From Maribacter polysaccharolyticus (GTDB taxonomy: Bacteria > Bacteroidota > Bacteroidia > Flavobacteriales > Flavobacteriaceae): a stretch of DNA of 64,000 bases. Every line of letters begins with the position of its first letter. The first letter of the stretch is position 1. Below the pieces are notes generated by a model that saw nothing but the letters and a program-made list of their open reading frames with translations, searched no databases and was not told where the DNA came from. Both the position numbers and the translations under genes were made by a program. This document shows positions 37,545-46,582 of the stretch, in pieces. The stretch is from NCBI RefSeq assembly GCF_028882255.1, contig NZ_JARBUY010000001.1, positions 1,208,344 to 1,272,343 of the forward strand, written 5' to 3'.

Positions 37545-38270
37545 ATGAAAAAAATAGCATTCGTCGGATTCCTCTTATTGTTTACCTACTCCGGTTCCGC
37601 ACAATGGGGAAAAAAGGTCAAAGGAAACGGAAATGTGGTTACCCTGGAACGTACAACCGGGGATTACGAAGGCATATCACTCTCGGGGTGGTTTGACGTA
37701 GAACTTGTGGCAGGAAATGAAGGCGAAATTTCATTGAAAGGTGAAGAAAACCTGTTAGAGCATATTATTACCGATGTCAAGGGTGGCAAATTGATCATAA
37801 AGGTTGAAAAAGGCATGAACCTTAGTCCATCATCTTGGAAAAACGGTATATTGATCACCGTACCTATAGAAAGCATCAATAGTGTCACCCTTTCCGGTTC
37901 AGGGGATATCGTGGGCAAGACCCGTATTGAGACCGGACAATTCCATACCACCATGTCTGGCTCAGGCGATATCACCCTTGATATCAAGGCAAACGCGATC
38001 CATGCTTCCATGAGTGGTTCAGGAGACATGCTGTTACGTGGACATACCACCGATTTTGAGGCCACCATTTCCGGTAGTGGGGACATAAAGGCGTTTGATT
38101 TGGAGGCCGATAATGTCAACGCCACGGTTTCCGGTTCGGCCGACATCAGGGTAACGGCCCATAAAAGTATAAAAGCACGGGTATCGGGTTCCGGGGACAT
38201 CCATTACAAAGGCAATCCTGAAAAAATAGACACCAAAACCTCCGGTTCCGGGGATATCACAAAAGCATAA
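37545..38270 (+). CDS. Exported head-GIN (DUF2807) domain protein
   Basis: This 241-residue protein has a signal peptide (KKIAFVGFLLLFTYSGSAQ) and a DUF2807 domain. Seven copies of SGSGD or a close variant (one is SGSAD) recur every 18-22 residues between about 120 and 240, building a right-handed beta-helix. It ends the sigma-factor operon, 46 bp after the DUF4097-like gene. Related proteins are common in Bacteroidota envelopes, without established function. Confidence 0.82.
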   Translation: MKKIAFVGFLLLFTYSGSAQWGKKVKGNGNVVTLERTTGDYEGISLSGWFDVELVAGNEGEISLKGEENLLEHIITDVKGGKLIIKVEKGMNLSPSSWKNGILITVPIESINSVTLSGSGDIVGKTRIETGQFHTTMSGSGDITLDIKANAIHASMSGSGDMLLRGHTTDFEATISGSGDIKAFDLEADNVNATVSGSADIRVTAHKSIKARVSGSGDIHYKGNPEKIDTKTSGSGDITKA

Positions 38271-38318
38271 CCGTCGGCAGACGGTCACATCAAAAAACGA
38301 ATGGCAATCATGTAAGAG

Positions 38319-38346
38319 GCCCCTTTATACAGGGGCTTTTTCTTTT
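38319..38346 (+). terminator. Terminator shared by the DUF2807 and MFS genes
   Basis: Stem GCCCCT (38319-38324) / AGGGGC (38331-38336) with a six-base loop and a T-rich tail (TTTTTCTTTT) ends the plus-strand operon. The stop codon of the convergent MFS gene (38325-38327) lies in its loop, so its last codons are part of the hairpin. Confidence 0.75.
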
Positions 38347-39665
38347 GGGACCCGAAACAACAAAATGATACCGACCAGGAAAAATAAAAAAAGGAACAAT
38401 ATGGCATACCGCATGGTACTGATATGGTCTACCATCGCGAAAATCACCATTCCTATGACGATACCAATCTTTTCGGCCACATCATAAAAACTGAAATAAG
38501 AGGTTGTATCCTCCGTTTCGGGCAAAAATTTGGAATACGTGGATCTTGCCAAGGCCTGGATACCCCCCATCACCAAACCTACCAAACCCGCTGCGATATA
38601 AAATTGCAATGGGGTGACCATGAAGTACGCATAAAAGCAAAGGCATAACCAAACAAGATTCACCACGATCAAGGTCCTGATATTCCCGAATTTATCCGAG
38701 GCCCTCGAGGTCACCACCGCTCCCACAACCGCTACCAACTGTATTACCAATATGCTAATGATGAGTCCCATGGTTTTTTCTGAATCGCTGGCCCATGCAA
38801 TTTCCTTCTCTCCAAAATAAACGGCCATGAGCATGATGGTCTGTACCGCCATACTGAAGACGAAAAAAGCCCCTAAATAACGCTTTAACCTTAAATTTTG
38901 CTTTAACTGCCGCCAAACGGATTGCAATTCCCTAAATCCGTTGAACAGCACGTTTTTGGTAATCTTATGTTCATTGGATACCCCTTTGGGAAGCACATAA
39001 AAGGTATATTGACTGAACAAAATCCACCATAATCCGACGGTTATAAACGAAACCTTCATCGCTTTCATCTTGGCCATTCCCAGATCTTGATCCGTAACCC
39101 CAACATCAAAGCCGAACCACCCCGGTTTCATGACCATGGCCAAATTCACCAACAATAGAAGCACACTACCAATGTACCCCAAAGAAAAACCTTTCGCACT
39201 TATGCGATCTTGCTGTTCTTCAAAAGCAATATCGGGAAGGTAGGAATTATAAAACACCAAACTGCCCCAGTACCCGATGAGGCCCATAAAATAAAAAAAC
39301 AGACTACGATGTATACTTTCAAGACTGAACCAACAAAGCCCTATACACCCTAGTCCGCCTACATAACAAAAAAACTTCATAAAGCTCTTTTTGTCCCCCA
39401 CATAATCCGCTATTCCAGATAAAATAGGCGATAATATCGCTACCATTAAAAACGTAAAAGCCGTAATGATCGAAATCAGAACGGTTTGCTTCATTTCAAA
39501 ACCGAAAGCGGATACCAACTGATCTTTGGAAGAAAAAAGTGCTGAATAATAGATCGGAAATATGGAGGATGCTATCGTAAGGGTATAGACTGAATTTGCC
39601 CAATCATAAAAGGCCCACGCATTCAGTAGTCTTTTGCTGCCCTTTTGGGCCAATGTTCCTGTCAT
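38325..39665 (-). CDS. MFS transporter, UMF1/Atg22-like
   Basis: This protein of about 446 residues has twelve hydrophobic segments. Its N-terminal block LNAWAFYDWANSVYTLTI is the signature of the UMF1 group of the major facilitator superfamily. I choose the ATG at 39665 (MTGTLAQKGSKRLLNAW) over an upstream one at 39713, which would lie beyond the hairpin that appears to terminate the preceding gene. The substrate is unknown; UMF1 proteins are thought to export amino acids or small metabolites, but this is not shown for bacteria. Confidence 0.85.
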   Translation of the reverse strand: MTGTLAQKGSKRLLNAWAFYDWANSVYTLTIASSIFPIYYSALFSSKDQLVSAFGFEMKQTVLISIITAFTFLMVAILSPILSGIADYVGDKKSFMKFFCYVGGLGCIGLCWFSLESIHRSLFFYFMGLIGYWGSLVFYNSYLPDIAFEEQQDRISAKGFSLGYIGSVLLLLVNLAMVMKPGWFGFDVGVTDQDLGMAKMKAMKVSFITVGLWWILFSQYTFYVLPKGVSNEHKITKNVLFNGFRELQSVWRQLKQNLRLKRYLGAFFVFSMAVQTIMLMAVYFGEKEIAWASDSEKTMGLIISILVIQLVAVVGAVVTSRASDKFGNIRTLIVVNLVWLCLCFYAYFMVTPLQFYIAAGLVGLVMGGIQALARSTYSKFLPETEDTTSYFSFYDVAEKIGIVIGMVIFAMVDHISTMRYAILFLFLFFLVGIILLFRVPKEKAPV

Positions 39666-39676
39666 ATATAAAAATA

Positions 39677-39703
39677 AAAGCTGCTCTTTACCAGAACAGC
39701 TTT
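39677..39703 (-). terminator. Terminator of the M48 protease gene
   Basis: On the minus strand, AAAGCTG...CAGCTTT forms a stem of 7 bp plus further pairs past one mismatch, with a T-rich tail (TTTTATTTTTATA). It lies between the M48 gene stop (39738) and the MFS start (39665). Confidence 0.7.
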
Positions 39704-39737
39704 CAATATACAATTATTACCTAAAACCATAAACGGT

Positions 39738-40547
39738 TTATTCAAAAGAAGTAACGCCGAACTTCCTGGCCTCTTCCCTGGCCGCAGCTGCCCATTCGGT
39801 CAGATTGGCGATTCTCGTATCGTTTGAGGGGTGGGTACTAAGAAATTCCGGGGTGGATTGTCCGCCACTATTCGCCTTCATCCTTTTCCACAATTCAGCC
39901 GCTTCGGAAGGATCATAACCGGCAATGGCCATTATTTGAAGTCCGATCCGATCAGCTTCCGTCTCATGGCTTCTGCTAAAAGGAAGCATTACCCCTACGG
40001 AAGAACCTATGCCATAAGCCTGATTGAACACGTTTCTTTTTTGCTCATCCTGGATAACCACATTCCCTGCCACGGCTCCTAATTGCTGCAAGGTACCGGC
40101 ACTCATACGTTGCGCACCATGATCGGCCAAGGCATGGGCGACCTCATGGCCCATGACCACAGCTATTCCCCTTTCCGTCTGTGTTATAGGCAATATTCCG
40201 GTGTAAAAAACGATCTTACCCCCGGGCATACACCATGCATTAACGGTTTCATCATCAACCAAGTTATATTCCCACTTATAATCGCTCAAATAACCGGCAT
40301 AGCCGTTGGAGGACAGCCATCGCTCCGCTGCGGTCGATATACGCTGTCCCACTTTGGTGATCATTCGTGCCTCAGATGTATTTTCAACTACCTTATTTTC
40401 GGTCAAAAATTGATCGTACTGGGCAAAAGATGTTGGGAAAATCTGACTGTTCGGATAAAAATTCAATACTTTTTTACCCGTAAAGGGATTAACCTTACAT
40501 GCTGCCACTCCCATGAAAACAGCAAGTATCAAAAGTGTTTTTTTCAT
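39738..40547 (-). CDS. M48-family metallopeptidase lipoprotein
   Basis: This 269-residue protein has a lipoprotein signal (MKKTLLILAVFMGVAACKV) and the zinc motif HEVAHALADHGAQRM near residue 129, with a second zinc-binding glutamate in HETEADRIGLQIM near 190. It resembles the periplasmic YcaL/LoiP/BepA-type proteases, which help outer-membrane protein quality control. It stands alone on the minus strand between glycogen-related genes and the transporter. Confidence 0.93.
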   Translation of the reverse strand: MKKTLLILAVFMGVAACKVNPFTGKKVLNFYPNSQIFPTSFAQYDQFLTENKVVENTSEARMITKVGQRISTAAERWLSSNGYAGYLSDYKWEYNLVDDETVNAWCMPGGKIVFYTGILPITQTERGIAVVMGHEVAHALADHGAQRMSAGTLQQLGAVAGNVVIQDEQKRNVFNQAYGIGSSVGVMLPFSRSHETEADRIGLQIMAIAGYDPSEAAELWKRMKANSGGQSTPEFLSTHPSNDTRIANLTEWAAAAREEARKFGVTSFE

Positions 40548-40582
40548 TGTTATAGTGTTTAGTACAGGGAAAATACAAAAAA

Positions 40583-42982
40583 TTATTTTCCCCTAATCAC
40601 CACTTGGGTAAAGTCCTTTGCTATCTCAATAACATCGCTCCCGTTAGGTTTTACTTGCTTTAAAGGCACCTCTTCATTATCCACCTCAATCGATTCGATG
40701 GCAAAAGGCAATCCGTGCAATGTAATCCTAAAGGAATCGTAGGAGGTAATGAATGCCCCTTCTTTGAACTGTTGAATGGCAACACTTTTCTCTTTACCGT
40801 TCAACTTGAAGTTCCTTAAGCTAAAATCTCCTTTGTCGTAGCCATAGCCGTCCTGATCATCTTCATAGACCACGGAACTTTCCGTTCCCAACATATAGTA
40901 CACATCCAAATCAAGTTCCTTTATTTCCAATTCCCCGACATATTGTTGAACCGGGAACTTAGGAATAATGGCTCCTTCCTTAATAAACAAGGGCATAATG
41001 TCGATATCGGCTTCTACCCACTGTTCTTTACCTCCGGATACAACTACATCATCCCAATAATTATACCAATTTCCCCTTGGGATGTACATGCGCCTTCCCT
41101 GGGCGTTGGGTTCTTGGACCGGACAAACCAAGATATGGTCTCCGAAAATAAATTCATCGGTCCTGAAATGGGTTTGTGGATCTTCTTGATCGAAATAGAC
41201 CAATGGTTTTATCATTGGCTCGCCATATTTGGAGTATTTCCAGAACATGGTATAGATATAAGGGAGGTGTTTATACCTTATTTCTATGAATTTTCGGACG
41301 ATATCGGTTACATCGCCATCGAAAGACCAAGGCTCTTGATCACCGTGATCGCCACTGGAATGGACGCGACAAAAAGGATGGAAAACCCCAAGTTGGATCC
41401 AACGGGCAAAAAGTTCGCCGTTGGGTTGTTCGGCAAAGCCACCGATATCCGAGCCAATAAAAGACATTCCGCTCATACACATACGCTGCACCTGTACATT
41501 CGCCAACCATAAATGTTCCCATGTGGCTACATTATCCCCCGTCCATGTCGACGAATAACGTTGTGTACCGGCATAGGCGGCCCTTGTAATCACAAAAGGT
41601 CTTTTGGGGTACACGTATTTTTTGATCCCTTCATAGGTAGCCCTGACCATTTGCATGCCATAAACATTATGTGCCTTACGATGGGTACAGGGGTGCCCAT
41701 CAAAATCATGCCTGGTATCCAATGGGGCCGTTTTTGTAGGTACCTCCATAACGGCAGGTTCATTCATATCGTTCCAAACGGCGTGAACCCCCAATTCGGA
41801 CATGAACTCCTTATACAGTTCTCCCCACCATTTACGAACCTCGGGATTGGTAAAATCGGGGAAATGGCATTCCCCCGGCCATACTTTACCTTTCATATAC
41901 GGACCATCGCCACGTTTACAGAAGTAGTCTTTCTCCATGGCCTCCTGAAATATCCAATAGTCCTTATCTATTTTGATCCCCGGATCGATCATTACGACGG
42001 TCTTAAAGCCATCTTCATGCAATTCGGCCATCATCCTTTTAGGATCCGGAAATTTTTTCTTGTCCCAAGTGAAACAGCGAAACCCATCCATATAATCAAT
42101 ATCCAGATACAATGCATCACAAGGTATCCGCAACTTCCTGAACTTCTTGGCCAAAGCCTTTACGTTGCTTTCGGGAAAATAACTCCATTTCGATTGGTGG
42201 TAACCCATGGCCCACATGGGTGGCAATTCAGGGGTTCCTGTCAGGTTGGTATAGGCATTTACGACTTTCGATATTTCGGGTCCGTAGAAGAAATAATAGT
42301 TCATTTCGCCCCCATCTGCCCAAAAGCTGGTAACATTCCTTCGTTCATGGGCAAAATCAAAATAGGTCCTAAAGGTATTATCAAAGAAAATACCATAGGC
42401 CATATTCCGATGCAATCCTATGTAGAAAGGAATCGCCTTATATAGGGGATCTTGATCCTTACCATAGGCATATTGGTCCATACACCAATTCTCGACCCTT
42501 TTACCTTTTAGGTTGGAATGTGTAGCTTTATCACCCATACCGAAATAACTTTCGGCATTTTGGGTGATCTTACTCATTTTTACCGTATTGCCGCCGTATT
42601 CATAGTTTTCTTCCCAATGAAAACCAATCTCATCCTCATTGATGATATTTCCTTCGGGATCCGCTATCTGCACCCGTAGGGTGGATTTATCGATGAGCAC
42701 CCTTAGTTTGGAAGTTATGATCAGGTAGTATTCCTCTTCCTCCTCGATTTCCAGACTGTCATACCCTCTACTGGCATCCTCACTTATCGCATAGGAAAAA
42801 TCAGGTTCAAAAACATTCTCTGTGGCATATCTAAAGCGCAATGCGCTGTTTCGTAGAACGGTAATTTGCAAGATGACCTCATTTTCGGTAGTAAAATAAA
42901 ACTTGTCAACATCCTGCTTAAAGCTTACTATTTTATTAGGGTAAAGATTACCCTTATATTCCAGTTCTGTATTTGTAATCAT
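40583..42982 (-). CDS. GH31 alpha-glucosidase
   Basis: This 799-residue glycoside hydrolase family 31 protein has an N-terminal beta domain, a (beta/alpha)8 barrel with LYLDIDYMDGFRCFTWD near residue 295 and the nucleophile motif HAVWNDMNEPAV near residue 405. The acid/base region is SGMSFIGSDIGGF near 505. There is no signal peptide, so it acts in the cytoplasm on alpha-glucosides such as maltodextrin. It lies 100 bp downstream of glgB, which suggests glycogen or starch turnover. Confidence 0.94.
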   Translation of the reverse strand: MITNTELEYKGNLYPNKIVSFKQDVDKFYFTTENEVILQITVLRNSALRFRYATENVFEPDFSYAISEDASRGYDSLEIEEEEEYYLIITSKLRVLIDKSTLRVQIADPEGNIINEDEIGFHWEENYEYGGNTVKMSKITQNAESYFGMGDKATHSNLKGKRVENWCMDQYAYGKDQDPLYKAIPFYIGLHRNMAYGIFFDNTFRTYFDFAHERRNVTSFWADGGEMNYYFFYGPEISKVVNAYTNLTGTPELPPMWAMGYHQSKWSYFPESNVKALAKKFRKLRIPCDALYLDIDYMDGFRCFTWDKKKFPDPKRMMAELHEDGFKTVVMIDPGIKIDKDYWIFQEAMEKDYFCKRGDGPYMKGKVWPGECHFPDFTNPEVRKWWGELYKEFMSELGVHAVWNDMNEPAVMEVPTKTAPLDTRHDFDGHPCTHRKAHNVYGMQMVRATYEGIKKYVYPKRPFVITRAAYAGTQRYSSTWTGDNVATWEHLWLANVQVQRMCMSGMSFIGSDIGGFAEQPNGELFARWIQLGVFHPFCRVHSSGDHGDQEPWSFDGDVTDIVRKFIEIRYKHLPYIYTMFWKYSKYGEPMIKPLVYFDQEDPQTHFRTDEFIFGDHILVCPVQEPNAQGRRMYIPRGNWYNYWDDVVVSGGKEQWVEADIDIMPLFIKEGAIIPKFPVQQYVGELEIKELDLDVYYMLGTESSVVYEDDQDGYGYDKGDFSLRNFKLNGKEKSVAIQQFKEGAFITSYDSFRITLHGLPFAIESIEVDNEEVPLKQVKPNGSDVIEIAKDFTQVVIRGK

Positions 42983-43034
42983 ATTTGTCTCTGTTAACAG
43001 CGGGCCAAAATACGCATATTACCATATAATTACG

Positions 43035-43053
43035 AATTGGTTAACCACCAATT
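43035..43053. promoter_or_regulatory. Inverted repeat between glgB and the GH31 gene
   Basis: AATTGGT-N5-ACCAATT, with TTGGTTAACCA inside it. This resembles the TTGGTTAACCAA palindromes at 61150 and 61599 and the shape of FadR/PdhR-type operators, but its two halves are set further apart. No T-run follows, so it is not a clear terminator. It could be an operator for the GH31 gene. Confidence 0.4.
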
Positions 43054-43082
43054 GTCAACAATTACGATATAAATGAATAGAA

Positions 43083-44978
43083 CTACTTTAAAATAATGAT
43101 TCCCAAAGGCGGAATTGTTATTTCGATCGAATCTTCAAATCCGTGCCACGCCTCTTTTTCGGTGGATACGGTTATATCCGCAGAACCAGCCCCTCCATAT
43201 TTCTTGGCATCACTGTTGAATACCTGATGCAAGTCACCGGTTTTCGGAACCCCTATACGGTACTTTTCCCTGGGTACCGGTGTGAAATTGGCCACGACAA
43301 TCAGATCATCTTCCCGGTTGAACCCCTTTCTGATGTACGTCAAGACCGAGTTGTCGGCATCCCCGTAGTCGATCCATTGGAAGCCTTCCGAACTGAACTG
43401 TTTTTCGTATAATGCAGGGTGGGATTTGTAAATGGAATTAAGGTCTTTGATCAATTCCTGTATGCCCGAATGAAAATCATATTGGGTCAAATGCCAGTCA
43501 AGACTTTGGTTATAGTTCCACTCAGACGACTGTCCGAATTCGCCCCCCATGAATATGAGATTGGTCCCGGGATGTGTAAACATATAACCGTACAATAAAC
43601 GCAGATTGGCAAATCGCTGCCATTCATCGCCGGGCATTTTGTACAATAACGATTTTTTACCATAGACTACCTCATCGTGTGAAAACGGAAGCATGAAGTT
43701 TTCCGTAAAGGCATAGGTCATACTGAATGTTAGGTCGTTCTGATGGTGTTTTCTATAGATAGGTTCCTTTTTAAAGTATTCCAACGTATCGTGCATCCAG
43801 CCCATCATCCATTTCATACCAAAACCCAATCCACCCATATTCACGGGTTTGGAAACCATGGAAAAGGCCGTGGATTCCTCGGCAATGGTCTGCACACCGG
43901 GAAAATTACCATAAACGGTTTCATTCATCTCCCGGATAAAGGAAATAGCTTCCAGGTTCTCATTGTTACCGTAGATATTGGGTTCCCACTCGCCTTCTTC
44001 CCTGGAATAATCCAAATAGAGCATCGATGCTACGGCATCCACACGAAGACCATCAATATGGAATTGATCTAACCAGAACAGTGCATTACTGATCAAAAAT
44101 GCCCTGACTTCATTTCTACCGTAATTGAATATAAGGCTCTTCCAGTCGGGATGATACCCTTTTCTACGATCTGGGTGTTCATATAAATGCGATCCATCAA
44201 AAAACCCAAGACCATGGGCATCTTCCGGAAAATGTGACGGTACCCAATCCAAGATCACACCGATATCGGCCTGATGCAATTTATCGACCAGGAGTTTGAA
44301 TTCCTCTGGAGATCCAAAACGCGATGACGGCGCAAAATATCCGGTAAGTTGATAGCCCCAAGAGGGATCATATGGAAATTCCATTATAGGCATGAACTCA
44401 ACATGGGTAAAGCCCATTTCCTTCACATATGCCACCAATTCCTCGGCCAACTCCTTATAGCCCAGAAACTCATTGTTTTTGTCTCTTTTCCATGAACCTA
44501 GGTGTACCTCATAGACCGAATAGGGCTTGTCCAAGGCATTTTTACCTTCCCTGGAATCCATCCAGTTTCCATCATTCCAGGCATACTCGCCTTCCCATAC
44601 CACAGAAGCGGTTTTTGGCGGCTGCTCACATAAGCGGGCATATGGATCCGCTTTTTCGGTGACAATTCCGAAATTATTGGAGATGATATTGTATTTATAG
44701 AGTGTACCCGGGCCAATATCCGGAATAAACCCTTCCCAGATACCACTGGCATCCCAACGCACATACAACTCATGTGACTTGCCCTGCCAATTATTGAAAT
44801 CGCCAACAACCGAAACCGATTTGGCTGTCGGGGCCCATACCGCAAAATAAGTTCCTTTTTGCCCATTCAATTCCATCGGATGGGATCCCAGCTTTTCGTA
44901 CAGTTTAAAGTGTTTACCTGCCTTGAATAATTCAATATCGAAATCGGAAAAAAGAGAATGTACAATAACGTCAGACAT
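43083..44978 (-). CDS. glgB: 1,4-alpha-glucan branching enzyme
   Basis: This 631-residue GH13 enzyme has an N-terminal CBM48 domain (FAVWAPTAKSVSVVGDFNNW near residue 46), the catalytic barrel with VIDWVPSHF-like WVPSHFPED, nucleophile region IDGLRVDAVASM near 309, acid/base TIAEESTAF near 364 and LPFSHDEVVYGKKSL near 432. It makes alpha-1,6 branches in glycogen. No glgA or glgC is in the window. It is shorter than the E. coli form, which has an extra N-terminal domain. Confidence 0.96.
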   Translation of the reverse strand: MSDVIVHSLFSDFDIELFKAGKHFKLYEKLGSHPMELNGQKGTYFAVWAPTAKSVSVVGDFNNWQGKSHELYVRWDASGIWEGFIPDIGPGTLYKYNIISNNFGIVTEKADPYARLCEQPPKTASVVWEGEYAWNDGNWMDSREGKNALDKPYSVYEVHLGSWKRDKNNEFLGYKELAEELVAYVKEMGFTHVEFMPIMEFPYDPSWGYQLTGYFAPSSRFGSPEEFKLLVDKLHQADIGVILDWVPSHFPEDAHGLGFFDGSHLYEHPDRRKGYHPDWKSLIFNYGRNEVRAFLISNALFWLDQFHIDGLRVDAVASMLYLDYSREEGEWEPNIYGNNENLEAISFIREMNETVYGNFPGVQTIAEESTAFSMVSKPVNMGGLGFGMKWMMGWMHDTLEYFKKEPIYRKHHQNDLTFSMTYAFTENFMLPFSHDEVVYGKKSLLYKMPGDEWQRFANLRLLYGYMFTHPGTNLIFMGGEFGQSSEWNYNQSLDWHLTQYDFHSGIQELIKDLNSIYKSHPALYEKQFSSEGFQWIDYGDADNSVLTYIRKGFNREDDLIVVANFTPVPREKYRIGVPKTGDLHQVFNSDAKKYGGAGSADITVSTEKEAWHGFEDSIEITIPPLGIIILK

Positions 44979-45158
44979 ACTATTGGGTTATATTTTAAAA
45001 CAAAGCTAAACAACTTTGCATTAAGTGTAGGGGATTAAAAGCTTTTCTTTCCCGTACATGGGTTGATTCTATAAAAATACTGAGAATTTAAAAAAATGGA
45101 ACGCTTTTTGAATAAAAAATAAATACAACTAAAGAAACAAACAATTAATTCCATTATT

Positions 45159-45704
45159 ATGAAAAAAATCGGCACATTGCTCGTCCCCATTCTAGCCTTA
45201 TTCATTATTTCCTGTGAAGGCCCCGAAGGCCCTCCGGGGTTCGACGGCCTTGATGGCCTTGACGGGGTGAATATCCTTGGAACCGTAATCGATATTGAAG
45301 GAGACTTCGTTCCCGATGATTACAGTATTTATTATGAATTTCCGCAATCTGTTGAAGTTTTTGAAAGTGATGTCGTGTTGGTTTACATACTTTGGGACCA
45401 AACGGAAGATGGCAATGGGGATCCCGTTGACATTTGGAGATTATTGCCACAAACCCGATTATTGGACCAAGGGATATTGCAATACAATTACGACTATACC
45501 TTTTTTGATGTGAGTATATTCCTAGAGGCCGATTTTGACCCCGCCACTTTAACGGCCGGGGATACCGATAACCAAATTTTCAGGATTGCGGTTTTACCTG
45601 CAGACCTGGCACAAGGTTCAAGATTGGATCGCTCGAATGTCAATGCGGTCATGAACCTTATGGGAGTTACAGAAACGGATGTATTGAAAGTAACCTTGGA
45701 CTGA
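45159..45704 (+). CDS. Hypothetical lipoprotein with a short collagen-like segment
   Basis: This 181-residue protein has a lipoprotein signal ending at IISCEGP, and immediately after it a stretch of Gly-X-Y triplets (GPEGPPGFDGLDGLDG), like a short collagen-like stalk. The rest is acidic and beta-rich, with no recognised domain. Similar GPEGPPG lipoproteins occur widely in flavobacteria. It is a single-gene unit with its own terminator. Confidence 0.7.
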   Translation: MKKIGTLLVPILALFIISCEGPEGPPGFDGLDGLDGVNILGTVIDIEGDFVPDDYSIYYEFPQSVEVFESDVVLVYILWDQTEDGNGDPVDIWRLLPQTRLLDQGILQYNYDYTFFDVSIFLEADFDPATLTAGDTDNQIFRIAVLPADLAQGSRLDRSNVNAVMNLMGVTETDVLKVTLD

Positions 45705-45726
45705 CCCCAAAAATGCATTGCCCCGG

Positions 45727-45755
45727 AAAACCGCTTTAAACAAGCGGTTTTTCTT
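45727..45755 (+). terminator. Terminator after the collagen-like lipoprotein gene
   Basis: Stem AAAACCGCTT (45727-45736) / AAGCGGTTTT (45742-45751), five-base loop, then TCTTTTT. It lies 23 bp after the stop. Confidence 0.88.
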
Positions 45756-45859
45756 TTTCCGGCCATTGGCAAGATTAACAAAACCTTACGACTTTCACAT
45801 TATTTATCCCAATATATTTGATAAGGACACGCAATGACTATCGACTAAGAACGAAAAAC

Positions 45860-46342
45860 ATGAAAACGATTTATTTAAGTATCTTCTTGCTATTCATAGG
45901 TTGCAAAGGCAAATCACAGGAAAAACCCACCATGGAAAGTACGACTTTTGAGGTACAAAAGACCGATGCCGAATGGCGGGCGGAGCTTTCCGATTTGCAA
46001 TATTATGTCTTACGGAAAGCAGGTACCGAACCCGCATGGTCCAGTGGATTATTGGAAAACAAGAAGAAAGGGGTTTATGTTTGTGCCGGCTGTAATATCG
46101 AACTATTCAAAAGTGAACATAAGTATGATTCAGGCTCTGGCTGGCCAAGTTTCGATCGTGAAATAGAAGGCAATGTAGCTTTTGATGAAGATTACAACAT
46201 AGGGGTCAAACGCATTGAGGAACATTGTGCAGTCTGTGGAGGACATTTAGGCCATGTTTTTAACGACGGACCACGGGAAACCACAGGGGAAAGACATTGT
46301 ATAAACGGGGCGGCCCTTAAATTCATTCCCTCCGCACAATAA
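45860..46342 (+). CDS. msrB: Peptide-methionine (R)-S-oxide reductase, lipoprotein form
   Basis: This 160-residue SelR-domain enzyme has zinc-binding CAGC and CAVCGGH, the block YDSGSGWPSF, and the catalytic cysteine in RHCINGAAL near its end. The ATG at 45860 gives a lipoprotein signal (LLFIGCKGKSQ), so it would act outside the cytoplasm. An in-frame ATG at 45818 would give an atypical extension that hides the signal. It reduces methionine R-sulfoxide in exported proteins. Confidence 0.93.
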   Translation: MKTIYLSIFLLFIGCKGKSQEKPTMESTTFEVQKTDAEWRAELSDLQYYVLRKAGTEPAWSSGLLENKKKGVYVCAGCNIELFKSEHKYDSGSGWPSFDREIEGNVAFDEDYNIGVKRIEEHCAVCGGHLGHVFNDGPRETTGERHCINGAALKFIPSAQ

Positions 46343-46519
46343 CGTACCGTTTAGTAACATTCCCCAATTCGCTCAAGGGATGCGACACTACTGCATTGCG
46401 GCTTAGGATACCAACCAAATCCTTCGTTTTTATCCATGTGGAATATTTCCCCAATATCCCAATGGCTTTTCAATATGTTATTTTAAAATGCAATATTAAG
46501 AAACTACCATTTGGTTTTG

Positions 46520-46527
46520 TATTTTTG
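46520..46527 (+). promoter_or_regulatory. Bacteroidota-type -7 box before lpd
   Basis: TATTTTTG matches TAnnTTTG and lies 55 bp before the ATG at 46583. No well-spaced -33 TTG is evident. Confidence 0.5.
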
Positions 46528-46582
46528 CACCTGCTTGCCTACAAGTAAGCCTCTAATTTTAAAATAATCAAAGACTAAAAAT

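Noticed and set aside
37664-38200. A long minus-strand frame opposite the DUF2807 gene.
   Set aside because: It arises from the repeated SGSGD codons of the true gene.
37900-38260. The periodic SGSGD codons as a possible DNA repeat element or CRISPR.
   Set aside because: The periodicity is at the protein level with divergent DNA, no spacers and no fixed repeat unit.
41513-42445. A 310-codon open frame on the plus strand opposite the GH31 gene.
   Set aside because: It lies wholly within the coding region of a clear glycosidase, has no recognisable protein features and no independent signals; it is the antisense shadow of a well-conserved gene.
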